Position numbers and translations under genes: made by a program. Below are positions 6,973 to 9,167 of a DNA stretch of 9,167 nucleotides, piece by piece. The notes below the pieces were generated by a model. The model searched no databases. It was not told the origin of the DNA and saw only the letters and a list, made by a program, of their open reading frames with translations. Source of the stretch: Desulfobulbus sp. (GTDB lineage: Bacteria; Pseudomonadota; Gammaproteobacteria; Burkholderiales; Rhodocyclaceae); contig WQUQ01000301.1 of NCBI GenBank assembly GCA_009782025.1, forward strand, positions 1 to 9,167, given 5' to 3'. Every line of letters begins with the position of its first letter. The first letter of the stretch is position 1.

Positions 6973-7533
6973 TCAGTGCGAGACGCCCTCGCGACGAATG
7001 ACCTTCATTGCAGTCAACCAGAGAATATACACGTCGAACGAGAGCGAGCGGCGTTCGAGATAGACGGCATCCAGTTCAACCTTCACGGGAATCGGCAATT
7101 CGTCGCGGCCATTGACCTGCGCCCAGCCGGTCAGCCCCGGCAGCAATTCATGCACTCCGGCCTCGGTACGCAACGCAACCAGATCATCCTGGTTGAACAA
7201 GGCCGGGCGCGGCCCGACGAAGCTCATGTCGCCCTTGAGGATGCTCCACAATTGCGGCAGTTCGTCGAGGCTGGTCTTGCGCAGGAAGGGGCCGATCGGC
7301 GTCAGAAAGGCATCCGGATTCTGTAACAGATGTGTCGCCACCGCCGGGGTGCCGATGCGCATGCTGCGGAATTTGGGCATTTTGAACAAGCGGTTGTGCC
7401 GCCCCACCCGCTCGGACCAGTAAAGCGCCGGCCCCGGCGACGTCAGCCTGACGGCAAGCGCCACCAGCAAGAGCGGCACGCCGAACAGCAGCAGGGCAAA
7501 CAGGGCGAGAGCGAGATCGAAGGCGCGCTTCAT
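6973..7533 (-). CDS. PglC-type undecaprenyl-phosphate phosphoglycosyl transferase
   Basis: A 186-residue monotopic phosphoglycosyl transferase that moves a sugar-1-phosphate from a UDP-sugar to undecaprenyl phosphate on the cytoplasmic face of the inner membrane. It is the short, PglC-like form without the extra N-terminal membrane domain of WcaJ/WbaP. Seen: re-entrant hydrophobic helix (about 5-30) ending at Ser32-Pro33 in RLTSPGPALYW; KFRSM (54-58); the catalytic Asp90-Glu91 in TSLDELPQLWSI; GDMSFVGPRP (101-110); and GLTGWAQVNGR (133-143). The start at 7533 is preferred over an in-frame ATG at 7620 because the family begins with (M)KRxFD and because this ATG overlaps the upstream stop as ATGA, with GGGGA just before it; this implies translational coupling. 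The acceptor sugar is not readable from sequence, but the flanking reductase and 4,6-dehydratase point to a 6-deoxy-HexNAc such as QuiNAc or FucNAc. Confidence 0.92.
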   Translation of the reverse strand: MKRAFDLALALFALLLFGVPLLLVALAVRLTSPGPALYWSERVGRHNRLFKMPKFRSMRIGTPAVATHLLQNPDAFLTPIGPFLRKTSLDELPQLWSILKGDMSFVGPRPALFNQDDLVALRTEAGVHELLPGLTGWAQVNGRDELPIPVKVELDAVYLERRSLSFDVYILWLTAMKVIRREGVSH

Positions 7534-8507
7534 TCCCCAAGCATCTCCCGCAAGCCATCCCGGAGATGAGCCGCCGGCTTCCATCCCAGTTCCGCCTGAA
7601 TCCGCGAACCGTCGTAGCAAGCCGAACCGAGCAGGCGCTGCAAGACCTCGCTGTTGAGCGGCAACCGGCCCAGGCCATCGCCGACAGCGGCAATGAGACG
7701 TAGCAAGCTGGCGGGCACCGACCAGCTCACCGGCCCCAGCCCCGCCGCCTCGCGTAGCGCCGCGAACAATTGCCGCCCCGACGGCGCTTCCGGGCCGCAG
7801 ACGATATAGGTTCTGCCAGCGGCACGCGCGTCGTCGGCAACCGCCAGAATGGCCGCCACCACATCGTCGACATGAACCAGCGAGCGCCGGTTGCCGGTTT
7901 CGGGCAGGGGCGGAAACAGCCCCCGGCGGACCAGCCGCCCCATCCGCTCCAGATTGCCGCGCCCGCCAGCGCCATAAACCATGCTCAGGCGCAGATTGAC
8001 GGCCTCCATGCCATAGCGTTCTGCCGCCGCCAGCACCGCCTTTTCGGCAGCGCGCTTGGCCCGGCCATAGTCGCCATCCGGCTCGCCGGGAAAATCCTCA
8101 TCGGCGCAAATCTCGCCCGGTTCGGCCATCGCCTTGACGCTCGACAAAAAAACAAAGCGCCGCACCCCGGCGCGACCGGCGGCCTCGGCCAGATTGCGCG
8201 CCCCCTCGAAATTGACCCGCCAATGCTGGCGCGCTTCGTCCCCGGAACGTGCCGCAAAAGCATGGGCGTAGCCCGCGCAGTGAATCACGCAATCGATGCC
8301 GGCGCAGGCCACCTCCAGCGCCGGCACGTCGTCCAGATCGCCCAGCGCGACCTGTGCGGCTGGTGTGCCGCTACCGTGGCGCAGTAGCACGCGACAGACA
8401 ACGCCACGCCCGGTCAGCGCAGCCAACACCCGCCGCCCGATGAAGCCGGTACTGCCGGTAAGCAGATTCAAGATTGCGATTCCATGGTGATGCCATAATT
8501 TTGACAT
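7530..8507 (-). CDS. Extended SDR nucleotide-sugar reductase/epimerase (WbpV/WreQ-like)
   Basis: An NAD(P)-dependent sugar-nucleotide enzyme of 325 residues. Seen: dinucleotide-binding GSTGFIG (18-24), CAGYAH (77-82), the catalytic Ser in FLSSVKAM (120-127) and Tyr147-x-x-x-Lys151 in DYGRAK, then VNLRLSMVYGAGG and RRSLVHVDDVV (207-217), all usual for extended SDRs. In this gene setting the most likely job is reducing the 4-keto-6-deoxy product of the dehydratase to UDP-QuiNAc or UDP-FucNAc; a 4-epimerase is the alternative. Start: ATG at 8507 has no Shine-Dalgarno and adds 12 odd residues (MSKLWHHHGIAI) before the point where family members normally begin. An in-frame TTG at 8471, giving MNLLTGSTGFIG, fits the family better and has GGAA 8 bases upstream. 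An IS remnant lies 15 bp upstream of the ATG, so the native promoter and perhaps N-terminus may have been replaced. Confidence 0.88.
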   Translation of the reverse strand: MSKLWHHHGIAILNLLTGSTGFIGRRVLAALTGRGVVCRVLLRHGSGTPAAQVALGDLDDVPALEVACAGIDCVIHCAGYAHAFAARSGDEARQHWRVNFEGARNLAEAAGRAGVRRFVFLSSVKAMAEPGEICADEDFPGEPDGDYGRAKRAAEKAVLAAAERYGMEAVNLRLSMVYGAGGRGNLERMGRLVRRGLFPPLPETGNRRSLVHVDDVVAAILAVADDARAAGRTYIVCGPEAPSGRQLFAALREAAGLGPVSWSVPASLLRLIAAVGDGLGRLPLNSEVLQRLLGSACYDGSRIQAELGWKPAAHLRDGLREMLGE

Positions 8508-8534
8508 TATTTATTAAAAACGAGCCTCTTGCAA
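8506..8534 (-). promoter_or_regulatory. Possible hybrid promoter at the IS/operon junction
   Basis: On the minus strand, TTGCAA (8534-8529) lies inside the IS terminal repeat, and AATAAT (8511-8506) lies in the flanking DNA 17 bases away; matches to consensus are 4/6 and 5/6. The predicted transcript would start near 8499, downstream of the annotated ATG (8507) but upstream of the TTG at 8471. This fits the idea that the IS end supplies a -35 element to the sugar operon. The plus strand also has a perfect TTGACA at 8501-8506, but no -10 at 16-18 bp follows. Confidence 0.3.
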
Positions 8535-8539
8535 AACTC
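8522..8539 (+). repeat. Probable IS left terminal inverted repeat
   Basis: GAGCCTCTTGCAAAACTC has the shape of an IS5-family end (GAG start, TTGCAAAA core) and stands 118 bases before the transposase start. Its partner is not in the window. TTGCAA in it reads the same on both strands and may serve as an outward -35 element. Confidence 0.5.
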
Positions 8540-9072
8540 TCTTCTGTGAGCATCTGATCTCGGGTTCTCGTGGTTTTCGTGCGATATTTTTGGAGTGGGT
8601 GGCGTGAAGCGATCTTTGGTTTGGCTAGAGCCATTGTCATTGATGGGATTGGGCGGATGAAGCAGATGAAACAACTGAGCCTGGCGGAGATGGGGTTTGG
8701 GCCGAAGGCGGGGAAACAAACGCGCAAAGCGGTGTTTCTGTCGGAAATGGAAGTCGTGGTTCCGTGGTCTCGACTGGAGGCACTGATCGAACCGCACTAC
8801 CCGAAGAAAGGCAACGGACGTCCACCGATGTCGTTCTCGACGATGTTGCGGATTCATTTCCTGCAACACGGGTTTGGCTATTCCGACCCGGCGATGGAAG
8901 AAGCGCTGCACGATATCCCACTCCTGCGCCGGTTTGCCGGGCTGGACGCCTTCGAGAACATGATGCCGGATGAGAGCACCATCCTTCGTTTCCGGCATCT
9001 GCTGGAGCAACACGACCTGGCCGGGGCGATCTTTGCTGAAGTCAATGGACTGCTGTCGGAGAAGGGGCTATT
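8522..9072 (+). mobile_element. IS5-family insertion sequence remnant, left end only
   Basis: The element seems to begin at the terminal-repeat-like GAGCCTCTTGCAAAACTC (8522-8539) and then carries a leader of about 117 bases and the 5' part of an IS5-family transposase gene. Similarity to transposase stops near 9072, and I find no inverted copy of the left end in the window, so the right half is lost or lies elsewhere. GC content is lower than in host genes (29 of 60 bases in 8581-8640). No target-site duplication can be tested with one end missing. The exact left border is an inference from the repeat-like sequence and the change to AT-rich DNA just before it. Confidence 0.7.
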
Positions 9073-9097
9073 CACCCGGCCATTAAGTATTGAATGA
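8657..9097 (+). pseudogene. Truncated IS5-family transposase, N-terminal fragment
   Basis: 146 codons starting at ATG 8657, where the family begins (MKQMKQLSLAEMGF). The visible part is the N-terminal DNA-binding/DUF772 region: KQTRKAVFLSEMEVVVPWSRL, LIEPHYPK, GNGRPPMSFSTMLRIHFLQH, YSDPAMEEALHDIPLLRRFAGLD, then PDESTILRFRHLLEQH. It should continue into the first catalytic Asp (normally within a VDATII-like motif) soon after SEKGL, but the frame instead reads FTRPLSIE and stops at 9095-9097. All three DDE catalytic residues are therefore missing and the protein cannot be an active transposase. The frame is also open upstream to 8570, but that part is IS leader. The break point near 9072 lies about 40 bases before a palindromic repeat. 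Confidence 0.85.
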
Positions 9098-9113
9098 TGC
9101 GCTCAAAATCCAT

Positions 9114-9167
9114 CGTCATTGCGAGGCACGTAGTGCCGTGGCAATCCAGACCGCTGCTTGGATTGCC
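9114..9167. repeat. Dispersed palindromic repeat, cut by the window edge
   Basis: Begins CGTCATTGCGAGG and contains a hairpin GGCAC-GTA-GTGCC (9125-9137). GGCAATCCA (9140-9148) pairs perfectly with TGGATTGCC (9159-9167), the last bases of the window. The element is probably a longer palindrome whose right arm continues outside. It shares its plan (GTCATT, then GCG, later AATCCA) with the core of the repeat cluster at 4504-4599. The bases 9073-9113 between the transposase break and this repeat show nothing I recognise. Confidence 0.7.

Overview
The window is about 9.2 kb of GC-rich DNA, most likely from a betaproteobacterium close to the Rhodocyclales. That placement is an inference from gene content and protein style, not a database result. 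It carries housekeeping genes on the left, a surface-polysaccharide block on the right, and several repeats and insertion-sequence remnants at the joins.

Left part (1-4448). The C-terminal half of recJ enters from the left edge. Next come an unrecognised membrane-anchored protein of 206 residues on the same strand, then selO (protein AMPylase) on the opposite strand, then prfB (release factor 2). prfB contains the classic programmed +1 frameshift at an in-frame TGA (codon 28). recJ and prfB are neighbours in many proteobacteria, so the 206-residue gene plus selO look like an insertion between them. The same 12-base word lies at both ends of that insertion.

Middle (4449-5127). Directly after prfB is a nested set of inverted repeats of 188 bp that looks like one palindromic repeat placed inside another. 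It separates prfB from a convergent gene for a small exported two-cysteine protein.

Right part (5128-8507), minus strand. Three tightly linked genes are transcribed in the order SDR reductase/epimerase, PglC-type phosphoglycosyl transferase, and membrane-bound CapD/WbpM-type UDP-sugar 4,6-dehydratase. The first two overlap by 4 bases and the last two are 3 bases apart. The likely joint task is to make a UDP-6-deoxy-HexNAc sugar and load its sugar-1-phosphate onto undecaprenyl phosphate, the first step of an O-antigen or exopolysaccharide repeat unit.

Right edge (8508-9167). An IS5-family element was inserted 15 bp before the annotated start of the reductase gene. It keeps its left end and the N-terminal 40% or so of its transposase, is broken near 9072, and is followed by half of another palindromic repeat that runs off the window. 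No intergenic gap exceeds 300 bases. I saw no tRNA, rRNA or CRISPR, and no clearly new multi-gene system; the most unusual material is the repeat architecture and the IS/operon junction.
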